Assembly (NCBI GenBank): GCA_039654915.1
Contig: CM077594.1
Location: 11,808,001-11,872,000 of the forward strand
DNA length: 64,000 nucleotides
Origin: Aquilaria yunnanensis
Lineage: Eukaryota; Streptophyta; Magnoliopsida; Malvales; Thymelaeaceae
Direction: 5' to 3'
A program made the position numbers and the translations under genes. Of this stretch, positions 45,296 to 55,321 are shown piece after piece. Positions within the stretch are counted from its first letter, which is position 1. The number at the start of each line of letters is the position of its first letter. The notes under the pieces were generated by a model. The model was not told the DNA's origin. It worked only from the letters and a program-made list of their open reading frames with translations, and searched no databases.

Positions 45296-45890
45296 TTATG
45301 CCAAATTTTTTAAAGGATTTGTGCACTGTTAAAAGAAAAACTAAATGTGAAAAAGAAAGCCTTCTTGATCAAGCAGGTAAGTTCTGTTATTCAAAATAAC
45401 ACTGCTTTGAAATACAAGGATCCTGGTTGCCCAACAATTTCATGTTTCATTGGAGAACATAAAATTAAGCAAGCATTACTTGAAAGATTAGTAACTCTTT
45501 ACCAAAAACTAAATTTGGGTGAGTTAAAACCAACTGAAGTAACTCTTTTGTTTGCTGACAGATCAGTGAAAGTGTCCAGCTGAGTCATTGAAGATGTGTT
45601 AGTCCAAGTTAATAAATTCATGTATCCTATGGATTTTATTGTTTTGGACACACCGACAGTGAAAATTAAAAGTTCAATACCAGTTATTTTGGGACGTCCA
45701 TTTTTAGCAACATTTAATGCTTTGATTAATTGCAGGAATGGATTGATGAAGTTAACATTTAAGAATATGACATTGGAGTTAAATGTTTTTAACTTGCTTA
45801 AGCAACCTCCAGAAAAGGAAGATGAAAGTGAAGAAGTTTGCATCATTGACACTTTTGTGAAAAACCACATCAAAGAGGTAGAAGAAAACA
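45296..45890 (+). pseudogene. Athila-like aspartic protease region
   Basis: Frames 45347-45583 and 45596-45890 resemble the Athila gag-protease junction: a PSYAKF-like start, GCPTISCFIGEHKIKQALL, then VLVQVNKFMYPMDFIVLDT and IPVILGRPFLATFNALI. A TGA at 45581-45583 replaces a conserved codon. The catalytic loop that should read D-L/T/S-G is not intact. Protease cleaves the Gag-Pol precursor in this family; this copy is not functional. Confidence 0.78.
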
Positions 45891-45904
45891 CATGTTGGAA
45901 ACCA

Positions 45905-46510
45905 AAAGTTAAGGAGCAAAATAAAATCCCCATAATAAAGTTGAAGCTCTTACACAAAGAATTGAAGTACCTAATGTCAAAGAAAGATGCTAAATCAAGG
46001 CTGATACGCTGGATCAAATTACTCCAAAAATTCAATATTATGATCAAGGATAAGAATGGCTCCAAAAATGTTGTCACTGACTATTTGTCAAGACTGACAA
46101 CGAATTCAACAATTGAGGCTGCACCAATAAATTATTGTTTTCCTGATAAATTTCTATTTTTTGTCACTGCAGTACCTTAGTTTGCTAATATTATCAACTT
46201 TTTTTTGACAAAATGGATACCAGCTCAATGGAGTATCTAAGAAAAGAAGAAATTTCTACATGAGGTGACAAATTTTTATTGGAATGACTCTTATCTTTTT
46301 AAATATTGTCCTTACCAGATATTTACGACATGCATACATGAAGATAAGATTAAAAGTGTCATTGAATTTTCTCATTTTGAAATATGTAGAGGGAATTTTT
46401 TGTCAATGAAAACAGCTGTAAAGATTTTGCAGTCTGAATTTTACTTGTCCTTTTTGTTTAAAGACGCACATGCATTCTGTAAAGCCTTTGAAAATTGTCA
46501 AAAAGTATGA
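45905..46510 (+). pseudogene. Athila-like RNase H end and integrase zinc-binding fragments
   Basis: Protease sequence passes directly into RNase H (SKKDAKSRLIRWIKLLQKF, DYLSRL), so the reverse transcriptase has been deleted. After a stop at about 46178 an integrase zinc-binding-like segment follows (46265-46510), with FEICRGNFLSMKTAVKILQS and a C-x2 rich end. The integrase core is absent. Confidence 0.75.
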
Positions 46511-46624
46511 TACATTGCTTCTCGGTTAAGTGGCGGATACCGTACTCCATGGCTCTTAAGTCGGTTATTTCAGTTTCCCATAATAACTGATTTTTTTCTT
46601 TCTTCTCTTAAATTTTTCTCACCA

Positions 46625-47178
46625 ATGGATTCCGTTCTTTCTGCTTTGTGAAAACACTTTCCCTCTATTCCAATAAATGTTCTTAAAATGATTTATTGAG
46701 CTAGATGTAAAAGATTTAGAATTTTGATGCACAAAGGCATTCCTAAAAATATGCGGTGGTTAATTGAAGCTAAGGTCCGTTTGGCTGGTGAAAATTCAGA
46801 TACATTTGTGCCCCGCATGCCTGGCTTAGGCAAAAGCGCTTATGCCAAAAAGCAAAGAGCAAAAAGGTTACGCGTCTGTCACAAATGTGGTCAATGGAAT
46901 TGTGATACTAAATGTCGTTCTTTAGGGATGATGTCAAATAATCGAGAAGATAAAAGAAAATTCATTAAGAATGGTCTGCGTAAAGAATCTTTTGATGATA
47001 TCCGATTGACTCTTGAAACGTATTCTTGTGGATTAGTGTAACGTGAAATTCTTGGTTTATGGTGGGCTTTTCATAGAGAACGAGAGTGTTATGGTCTTAG
47101 GAATCTGACTTTAAATGACATTGTTTGCTAGTTTGTAAGAAAACTGGATAGGAAGCAAATCCCCGACTCATAGAAGGC
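46625..47178 (+). pseudogene. Unassigned ORF with a CHKCGQWNC zinc-knuckle-like motif
   Basis: One frame runs from an ATG at 46625 to about 47178, interrupted by TGA at 46649 and 46682, TAA at 47039 and TAG at 47129. The central open part (46727-47041, 104 codons) contains PRMPGLGKSAYAKKQRAKRL, then CHKCGQWNCDTKC and a Lys/Arg-rich tail. Meaningful sequence resumes past the TAA (ILGLWWAFHRERECYGLRNL), so the original protein was longer. It lies where Athila elements carry an extra ORF after integrase, but I do not recognise the domain. It may bind nucleic acid. Confidence 0.5.
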
Positions 47179-49033
47179 ATTAAACCGGTTATTGGACGTA
47201 AAACCAGTGAAAGATGTGAGCAACAATCACAACTACTGTACATTAAGTGATGAAGCACTGTGGAAGAGAGCAATCGGACTTGTGGATCTGTTTATCTTGT
47301 CTTTTAGTTTTATTATCAACATTTTCTTTATTTTGGTTTAAGTTGTTTTAGGTTTTTCATTTTCAATAACTACCATTTTAGGTAATTTCTTCTTTAATCT
47401 TCTTTTCTATGTTTTGACATTGGGAACAATGTCTTAATCTGGTTGGGGGGAGGGATAGTTGATATTTAAAAATTTTTACTTTAGTTTTTCTAATGCTGAT
47501 ATTAAAACCATTAGACAAAGCACTTAGTTTATGATGGCTGAGTAAAGAGTAATTTTTCACTCATGAGATGCATCCTATTTTGTGTGACATGCATAACCGG
47601 TGAGTACTTTTGAGCCCGTAGTATTTATTAAGATGTGTGAATTTCTTTGTTAAAAGTGCTTATTTTGTGTTTTGAGCTAGACCTTGCTTCAATGGGTGAC
47701 CTTAAGGACCCATGCAACCTCACTTTTTGTATGTAAATTTAAGGAAGAAGATGGCATTTTAGGGTCAACCACTTACCAAAAGGCTAACATTGTATATTAT
47801 CCCTCAGTGAGCCCCTTTGAGCATTATAGCCTTATTCATTGTTTGAACCTTATATGTTTAACCATTTCCACTTCATTTTAATCTTTTATTATCCTTGAAA
47901 CTAGTGATGCTTATGTAATTATAAGCTTAGAGAATTAAAATGAATGTGTCATTTTTGGTAAAATAAAGAATAAATGTGAGGCATACTTCAGAATATGCTG
48001 GGTTACCTTGTGCTTAAATTGTGATAGTAAAAAATTTGGGGTGAATTAAGATTGAATAATAAAAATTGAGTGTGTATCATTGGATGATTGAGTTTTAAAC
48101 AAATGTTAATGTGTTATTTATAATAGAAAAATGCAAAAGTGCAACCATAAGAAAAAGCCCTCGCAAAATAACGTTAAAAAAATATCTATAAAAAAAACTC
48201 TTTCGTTTCATAATACTTGGCCTTTTTTTTATGGCAATCTAAAAAAAATTGTTCTCTTTCCCTTTCAAATAAAATTATATATGATCATACCTATATGAAT
48301 CCATACTAAAGTAAAGATGAAAGACATCTTATTTTATCTTTTTCTGACAGATAAATGCATAATTCTGGGAGACAATTTTGAAAAAAAAAACACAACTTTA
48401 GCCTTAATATTTGTGCAAGTCAAATAAGGCCAGCCATTTTGAAACGGAGAGAGGTAAAAAAAAAAAGACAAAAGAAAAAAAAAGTGTTAAACTCAATAAG
48501 TTTAAAACTCAACCAAATTTATTTTCTAAACTCATGTGTTGATAAGGAATTGTATTTTGGAAAGGACTTAGAGACTAGGGTTGAATTGGGTATTTAGTGT
48601 TTTAGGTGCCCACATTTATTATTCATTGTATTACTAGTTCTCTTAAACTCCACCATTAAAAAACCTCTATTCGATTCCCATTTTCACCAAACCCAACCTC
48701 ATTACAACCTTGTATAAAGATCACTAGACTTAAATTTACATGTAGTCCCTTTTTGGGAATCTAGTGAGGGTGAAGTTGAATTCCCCTTCAAGCTCCGGAT
48801 TGAGAAACACAAAGTAAGCTGTTTACAAACCCACCTCAAAATAAGTGCAAATACTTATGGAGTAATCCTTTACCTCTGGTAACAAGGACTTAACTTTTTC
48901 TCCTTTCATTAATTACTTGTAAGTCAAGTTTACAAGTGTTATATATTCATAGCATGATTTGTCATGAGTTGTTAGATTATGTATTTTGTTTATATTTTTA
49001 GGTTACACTTGCTATGGACTAGCAAGAACCTGG
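47179..49033 (+). other. 3' non-coding region of the Athila-like element
   Basis: AT-rich sequence without ORFs of interest. An internal purine run GGGGGGAGGGA near 47445 resembles a second polypurine tract. Nothing else is recognisable. Confidence 0.5.
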
Positions 49034-49043
49034 TCGGGGGGAG
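49034..49043 (+). other. Polypurine tract of the Athila-like element
   Basis: GGTCGGGGGGAG immediately before the 3' LTR start at 49044; the usual second-strand priming site. Confidence 0.75.
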
Positions 49044-50368
49044 TGATGAATACTCATAAGTATATTGTTATTAAGGGTTTAAATCATTATACACTTTGAA
49101 TATGATTAATTTCTATATTCTAAGCATTTTTCCACCGGGTTACTATTCACACACATTTTTACTATTCATCAACTTACTGTTCATACGCGTATTTACTGTA
49201 CGCACGTGTTTACTGTTCATTAGTATTAAAATATATATATTAAATAATTTTTTTATGTACGTAAAATCATCACTTGACAACCCTTCACGAGAAGAATTAT
49301 ATCTGGAGCTGTAGACATCAGAATTGAGTGATTCTAAATTCATCTAAAAGCCAACACATAGATCTTCAACTGTACTTCATCCTGCAAGATAGTTTGATCA
49401 TTTTTATTGCCAAAATCTAATTATAGATGAGACTATTCATTTTTTTTGTGTGCTGAAGAGCAATTTCGGTAGAAAAATTATAACTTGAGCTATGGATGTC
49501 CGATTTGAATAAGCAAGCTATCAATTCGAAGCTAAAGAAGAGATCTACAAGTTCTCTTCTTTGAGGAAGAGCTGATTCGATTCATGCCATTTCTTAGGCC
49601 TCTTTTATGTTCTTGTATCATCTTTAGCTTTTCTCCTTTGTTCTTGTTTTTGTTTTTAATACCGAAGCTCTGTTCAAGTGTTTTCTTCTTATTCTTCTTC
49701 TTGTTCTACCTTTAATCTTTCAATCCATGTTTATTTTATCTTTCTACATGTTGTCTACTTTTATTATGGCTAACTAATCTTTTTTTTGCTAAGGTGAAAA
49801 TGTGACTCTTTTGGTATAGAGATTATGATTGATTTGAATGGATCACAATGTTAACGATATTTTCTTCCTTAATATATTTAACTCCGCCCCTTGTTAAGTG
49901 GGAGTCTTGATTCATCATAGTCAATCATTGGCACAAAAGCTACTTGATTCCCTTTGTAAAATATGGCTCTATTGGCTATATTGGAATCTTGAGTTATTGT
50001 CAACAAAGGTTGGCATGATGAATACTTGAACCCATTAGCAAGGGTTGGCGTTTTAAGATCAATGAAAGTTAATACTAACTAAATTCCCCGATTAGGATCT
50101 CCTTTATGTGTGGATCCTAATAGAATGGTAAGATGGGCTAAAATTAATCATAACCGATATACTAAAAATGGATCCCCTAACATTAGCTATTTTATTTGAA
50201 TTTGAATTTTTAATCAACACCTGTTCACACCTTTCATAAAAACCTTCTTTATTAAATATTTGTAATTTATATTTCTTAATTCACTTTCCTGTGGTTCGCC
50301 ACTCGGACTTCCGAGATTTTATTACTTGTGACAACCTACATTTGGGTTAAAATTGCTAGAATGCAGCA
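49044..50368 (+). repeat. 3' LTR of Athila-like element
   Basis: Starts TGATGAATACTCATAAG and ends ATGCAGCA. It matches 31131-32593 with many substitutions and the ~180-bp gap noted there. Confidence 0.82.
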
Positions 50369-50409
50369 TTTGGTTAATGATTTTTATTCAAAATATTATT
50401 TGTGGTTAA

Positions 50410-50736
50410 TTACAATTTGCCCCTCCAGGTTTAAGTGATATTACACTTTGCCCATTCTATTTTAGTGATATACACTTTACTTCCCAACTTACACTTTACC
50501 ATTTGAAAAAAAAAACTATTTTACATTTATAGAAAGAAGAAATTGATAATTTAAAATGTTCATTAACTAAAAAAAGTATCATATAGACTGAAATTACCAG
50601 ATGATGACTCCAATTTAAATTAAAATTTAGAAGTTACGGTTGAACAGTGTAAAAAAAGACAAAGGGCAAAGTGCATATTGTTGAAATAAGAAGGGTAAAA
50701 TGTAATATCACATAAACCTCAGGGGGCAAATTGTAA
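50410..50736. mobile_element. MITE with TTACAATTTGCCCC termini, about 327 bp
   Basis: Inverted repeats of about 48 bp: TTACAATTTGCCCCTCCAGG at the left and, in reverse complement, TTACAATTTGCCCCCTGAGG at the right, both continuing with 'gtgatattaca.ttt.ccc'. TTAA flanks both ends (50406-50409, 50737-50740). No ORF. Superfamily uncertain. Confidence 0.8.
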
Positions 50737-52059
50737 TTAATCCAATAATCCTATCATTTGATATGTTTTCGTTGTTGCTATATCAATGATTATCTTTGAA
50801 CACTTGAAATATTTTTCTACATGAGGTTTATGTTATTATTTTACAAGAATTATTTTTGCTTCATCCTTATATGTTTTATATGCTGTATTCTACTTTGAGT
50901 GGAGGACAAACCACTACTTGGGCATTTGTGCTCATCCCATTTCCACACCCTTCACGCAGATAATGAGTAGTTTGAGTTACCTAGCAAGAGTATAAAAAAT
51001 CAGATCTTTCTCAATTCTCAACTGCTACTGGTTGATAAAGCACTGGTTTCCTTTTACAGCATACTTGGAGTGGGTTTAACTTGTGAGGTCTTGCACATTT
51101 CTGATGGAAGGGGTTATGTTACTCATTAGATGCAGTGGACTACGGTCCCCAGTGTTGGTAATGTCATAGGCATAAGGACCACGTTATGAGAGATTAACAA
51201 AGGAAGATAAATGCTGTAGCAAAACATTGTTCTGTTTGGCTCAAGTTGTCCCCTTTGACTTTAGGGATGACTTTGAGCTAGGGAGAGTTGTTTGAATTGA
51301 AACTTTGTGAATAAGTTGTACTCATAAATTAGGACTTGTTCAAGTCATTGAAACCAGAATTTGCTCAGGAATTATGGTTTTGTCCTGCTGGTTGTTGACC
51401 AGCAGTTTTAAACCGCAAGAGTTTTGAAGCAGGCCACTGGTGCAAATTTATTAAGCACATTGTTTGAAAGAGTATGCTACTTCATTAAGTAAATACAGGG
51501 GACTAAGGTTCATATCCTATTAATGTGCTAGTCATGTCATAAACAACCTTAAGAGGTGCAGCCGGAAGCATATTGTTACGGCCACAGTGAACCTTCTAAA
51601 GGTTACTGGATAGGGCAATGTGGTTTAGTTAATAGCATGTGCATCATTTGCATTGTTGTAGTTTATATTATTGTTGCATTATGTTGTATGGCTTGTTGTT
51701 TTGTGTTTGTTTTCTGAGTTTTGGATGCAGGTACTTAGCAATAGAGTTGTCTGATCATACTGGATTAATTATGATCAGCATTGTTTAATGGTCATTCTGG
51801 CTAATTCATGACCAAAAGTGTCCCTTACTGAGTTTCCAAGGAAACTCACCCCTACTGCCATCTTCTTGCAGGGGTGGTTAAGTGCTAGGCTGTGGCTATG
51901 CTGACGCAGGTCTCTACTGTTTGGAGCTTAGGAGCAAGTCTTGGACAAAGGATTATTCTTAAATCCTGATCCTGTAGTGTACAATCAGCTAGTGATAAGC
52001 AAAGTTTCTAAAACCAAAGTGTGCCTCAAGCCATTAATGCCTTCAGTTCCCGGTTCAAT

Positions 52060-52720
52060 CAATTCAACCGTCTGTTCATTGTATGTTTGCATTTGCATTT
52101 GATGAGTGTTGAGCGACCCTATTGTACACATGAAATGAATAAGATTCAAATGAAAAGGTACACACAATGTAAGGATTGTATATGTATTTTTTCCAAACAC
52201 TATATATAACTCTTTATAAACCCTAATTCTATGCTCCCAGTGCCTTTCTTTTCCCTTTTTTTGCCTTCTTCATTTCTTTCTTTTCTTTTTTCTTTCTGTC
52301 CTATTCACTTTTTTTTTTCCCTTTTGTCTTGATCCCTTTTTCATGTTTTGATGTCTTTTTTTTTTAATGTCTTGTTCACTCGATGCAAAAGATCGATGGT
52401 GATTCTTGTGGAAGGATATTTGGGATGGAAAAGGAAGAAGAAAATTGAACTATTGCCTCCTCATCTCTCAGATTTATTGTTTCTGAGAGCCGGTTTAGAG
52501 CAGTTTTTTCGTTCTCAGCTTTTGACGGTTGTAACTGGTTTTGACGTTAGTGCAATTAAGCCGAAACTTGAATCATAGAAGTCAATGGTTCACAATTAAA
52601 CAGGTCGGATTGCCCAGTCCAGTCCATTTTTAATAACACTTCAAGAAGTCAGCTTAGTGTTAGGCCATGGTTTATGTTTGGTGATAAGGTAGCTTGAGCT
52701 GTAAAACATACAAGTATTGA
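52060..52720. other. Insertion of about 660 bp specific to copy B, unclassified
   Basis: Copy A passes directly from 'cagttcacggttcagtcg' to 'gttatttattggactt' (about 23930-23945), while copy B has about 660 bp between the equivalents. The insert contains T-rich and C/T-rich stretches and a small ORF at 52348-52578 without a recognisable domain. I found no clear terminal repeats. Confidence 0.55.
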
Positions 52721-52891
52721 TTTTGAGTTATTTATTGGACTTGGGAGCTACTGGTGCTTCATAAATGATTTCAACAACATTTTGTTTATGAAACAAAGCC
52801 CCAACAGTTACTTCAAATTAGTTTCAGATTACTACTTCCAATTGAATGGTTTGACCATAAGCTTGACTTTCTGTTATACGTGTGTGTTTGT

Positions 52892-53359
52892 CAAAGTTTT
52901 AAATCTTATACCGGATGTTATACTATTTTTTTAGTGGTGTGGTACAGTATTAGTATCATATCATTATGTCTTAGATGTACTAGTTATATATTATATGTAT
53001 ATACATATGAACATATAGAACATAACAGCCATTGAAAGTATGCGGGTTTAAAGTGCATATGATATGTATTTAGATTTTTTAAACATAAATATATATTTAT
53101 AAAAAAAATGGAACTTTAAGGGGCATAAAAGAAATAAAAATATAAAATTCTTCCAAACATAAAAAAGATTTTGTTATACAAGCAATCAATTAAACATAAT
53201 AATTATATATTTTACTTAAAAATATCAAAAAATAAAAATAAAAATAAAAAAGTACATTTCTTAGTCTTGTACTGTTTTTCCTATCTGATACCATTTTTTT
53301 ACCGATATGGCCGGTACAAGACGGTACCGGCCTGTATGGTATGAGAATTAAAACCATAG
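52892..53359. mobile_element. MITE-like insertion, about 468 bp
   Basis: Ends are inverted: left AAAGTTTTAAATCTTATACC, right in reverse complement ATGGTTTTAATTCTCATACC, followed inward by 'ggtaccg'-containing arms on the right. Copy A lacks the insert at about 24110. No ORF and no confident target-site duplication. Confidence 0.65.
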
Positions 53360-53717
53360 TAGTTGCTATGAAACTTGATGCACAAGTCTGTCTCCATAAG
53401 TGGAACATGCTGGTGCGCAAGCAAACTTGGTATCCAAGTCAAATAGTGTACCCTGGTCACCTAATTAACTAGCTTTCGGTTTTGTGTTCTTTAATTCTGT
53501 TTTTAAATAGACAACTTCTGTGTGGAAGTCTGAAATCTAACTAAGTCTCTATCAAATTTGCATGTAGTAAATTGCAAGGTAAAATCTTAATCTTCCTTTG
53601 TTGACATATAAACGACGTTTTTGTTGAAAATGCTTGAAAGTTAAGTAAAGCACAACATGATACTGTGTATGTGTGGGCACAGGGCTGTGACATTTTTACC
53701 CTTTTGCAATACCCAAA

Positions 53718-55258
53718 TGTTGGATTTGTTCCTCTCATGACTTATGTTCATTTAATTTTGATGATAACAAAACACATTTGTTTTTGTGTTTCAAGGATTT
53801 ATTTAAAGATTTACATCTTGGTTAGTCATTCATAAAGTCTTGATCCTTGCTAGAAAAAATGTTTTCTCAAGTACATATCAAGCATTTTTAGTGATTCAAG
53901 CATTACTTGTGAATGAAGAAATCTCCTTGGCAAAAACCTTTTAAAGTTTGGATGTCTGGAAGCAAGAAAATCCTGGAACTGCATTTTCATTCGAGTGAAA
54001 TGTTTTCAACCGAGTGAAATTGGAGTCAGTTTTCGCACCCGAGATAATTTTATCTCTGGACAAGAAAATCACTCGAGTGAAATGTTTTCAACCGAGTGAA
54101 ACTGGAGTCAGTTTTCACACTCGAGGGAATTTTATCTCTGGACAAGAAAATCACTCGAGTGAAATGTTTTCAACCGAGTGAAACTAGAGTCAGTTTTCGA
54201 ACCCGAAAGCATTTTATTTCTAGACAAAAAAATCATTCGAATGAAAAATTTTCAACCAGGTGAAACTTTGATTCTAGACCTGCGCGCGAGTTTCCAGTTC
54301 AAAAAAATATTTGAAAAATAAATATAAATTCATGCCACGTCAGATTTACACGTGTATAAAGTGCTGACAGCTCATTAATTACAATTATAGTCATTGGAAG
54401 TCAAATGTTGACTTTCGTTGTCAGACATAACTTTCAACCGAGTGAAAATATTTCACCCGAGTGAAACTGGCAACAGCCGCGAATTTCTGTCAAATTGACA
54501 GCAACGTTCACCAGATTTCAAGGGGCCTTTTTCTGATCATTCCAACGGTCTTCAACGTCTCTTGGGCATTCATTGGAGTATTAAAACATCAAGAATCATC
54601 AAGGAAAACTCTCTTGGCAACTAAGAAAGAAAATCTACCATCTAGAGCTCAAATTTGTTACTTTGCCAAGAACTTGTTCTTTCATTTGCTCATTTAGCCT
54701 TAAGAGGTTCTATTGTTCTTACACCTTGTAACCACGAGATTATTGAGCTTGCCTTGAGTGATTGAGTGATTTCCTTGTAAGGGAAAGAGAGTTAGATAGG
54801 TTTCTAGTTAGCCTTTGGCAAAACTAGTGAGAGGTGAAGGTAGAAGGATCTACCAAAGTGTTGTATGCCTTTGAAGGCTATTGTGTATCATTGTGTTTCA
54901 TAGTAGAGAAGAAAACTCTCAAGTGGTGAGCTTGAAGAGAGGAGTATGCTTTAAAGAGGAGAGTTCGAACCTCTATAAAAATTCTTTTGTCCAAGTTTCT
55001 TCTTCTCTCTACATACTTGAGCTTTGGTGGGTGTTTTATGCAACTTGTTTTGGTTGAACTTGCTTGTTTTCAAAAATACTTCAAAGATAGCTTTTAAAGC
55101 AAATTCTAGGTGGATTGTGGTAGTCATTTTCTGAGTAAAATAGAGTTAATCATTGTTCCTCAAATTGAATTTGAGTTTGGGGTTTCAAGAATTCATTTGT
55201 GCTTTATTTTTGGAACCCAACCAATTCACCCCCCCTCTTGGTTGCACTTGGGCCAACA
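53718..55258 (+). repeat. 5' LTR of copia element, 1541 bp
   Basis: TGTTGGATTTG ... GGCCAACA. Contains four units of 82 bp starting with the palindromes TCATTCGAGTGA (53987), TCACTCGAGTGA (54069, 54151) and TCATTCGAATGA (54233), each followed by TTTTCAACCGAGTGAAA-type phrases. Confidence 0.93.
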
Positions 55259-55259
55259 A

Positions 55260-55272
55260 TTGGGATCAGAGC
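55260..55272 (+). other. Primer-binding site, tRNA-Met type
   Basis: TTGGGATCAGAGC one base after the LTR end: TGGNATCAGAGC with one mismatch to the initiator-tRNA-Met site TGGTATCAGAGC. Confidence 0.88.
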
Positions 55273-55321
55273 TAGTGGCTGTGTTTTGATAAAATCCAAC
55301 GATTTTTAAGCTTAAAGATCC

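Larger units (their letters stand above)
31121..50368 (+). mobile_element. Athila-like Ty3-gypsy retrotransposon, interrupted by a second gypsy element
   Basis: 5' LTR at 31121-32593, tRNA-Asp-type primer site, decayed gag, protease, and RNase H/integrase fragments, then a long 3' non-coding region, polypurine tract and 3' LTR at 49044-50368. Both LTRs end GCAGCA. Sequence from about 34441 to 45294 is a separate rearranged gypsy insertion. The reverse transcriptase is missing, deleted between protease and RNase H. No clear target-site duplication was found. The LTRs differ at many sites and by indels, so this is an older insertion. Confidence 0.85.
50369..53717. other. Copy B of the duplicated locus, right part
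   Basis: 50885-51000 matches A at 20845-20990 and 51060-53717 matches A at 22940-24480, ending at CTGTGACA (53692) plus downstream flank. Relative to A it carries insertions at about 52060-52720 and 52892-53359 and is cut at 53717 by the copia element. 50369-50885 contains a MITE and otherwise has no counterpart in A. Confidence 0.72.

Noticed and set aside
46727..47041. Plastid or mitochondrial ribosomal protein insertion
   Set aside because: The small basic Cys-containing ORF first suggested an organellar ribosomal protein, but its sequence does not fit any I know and its frame extends past both ends with stops.
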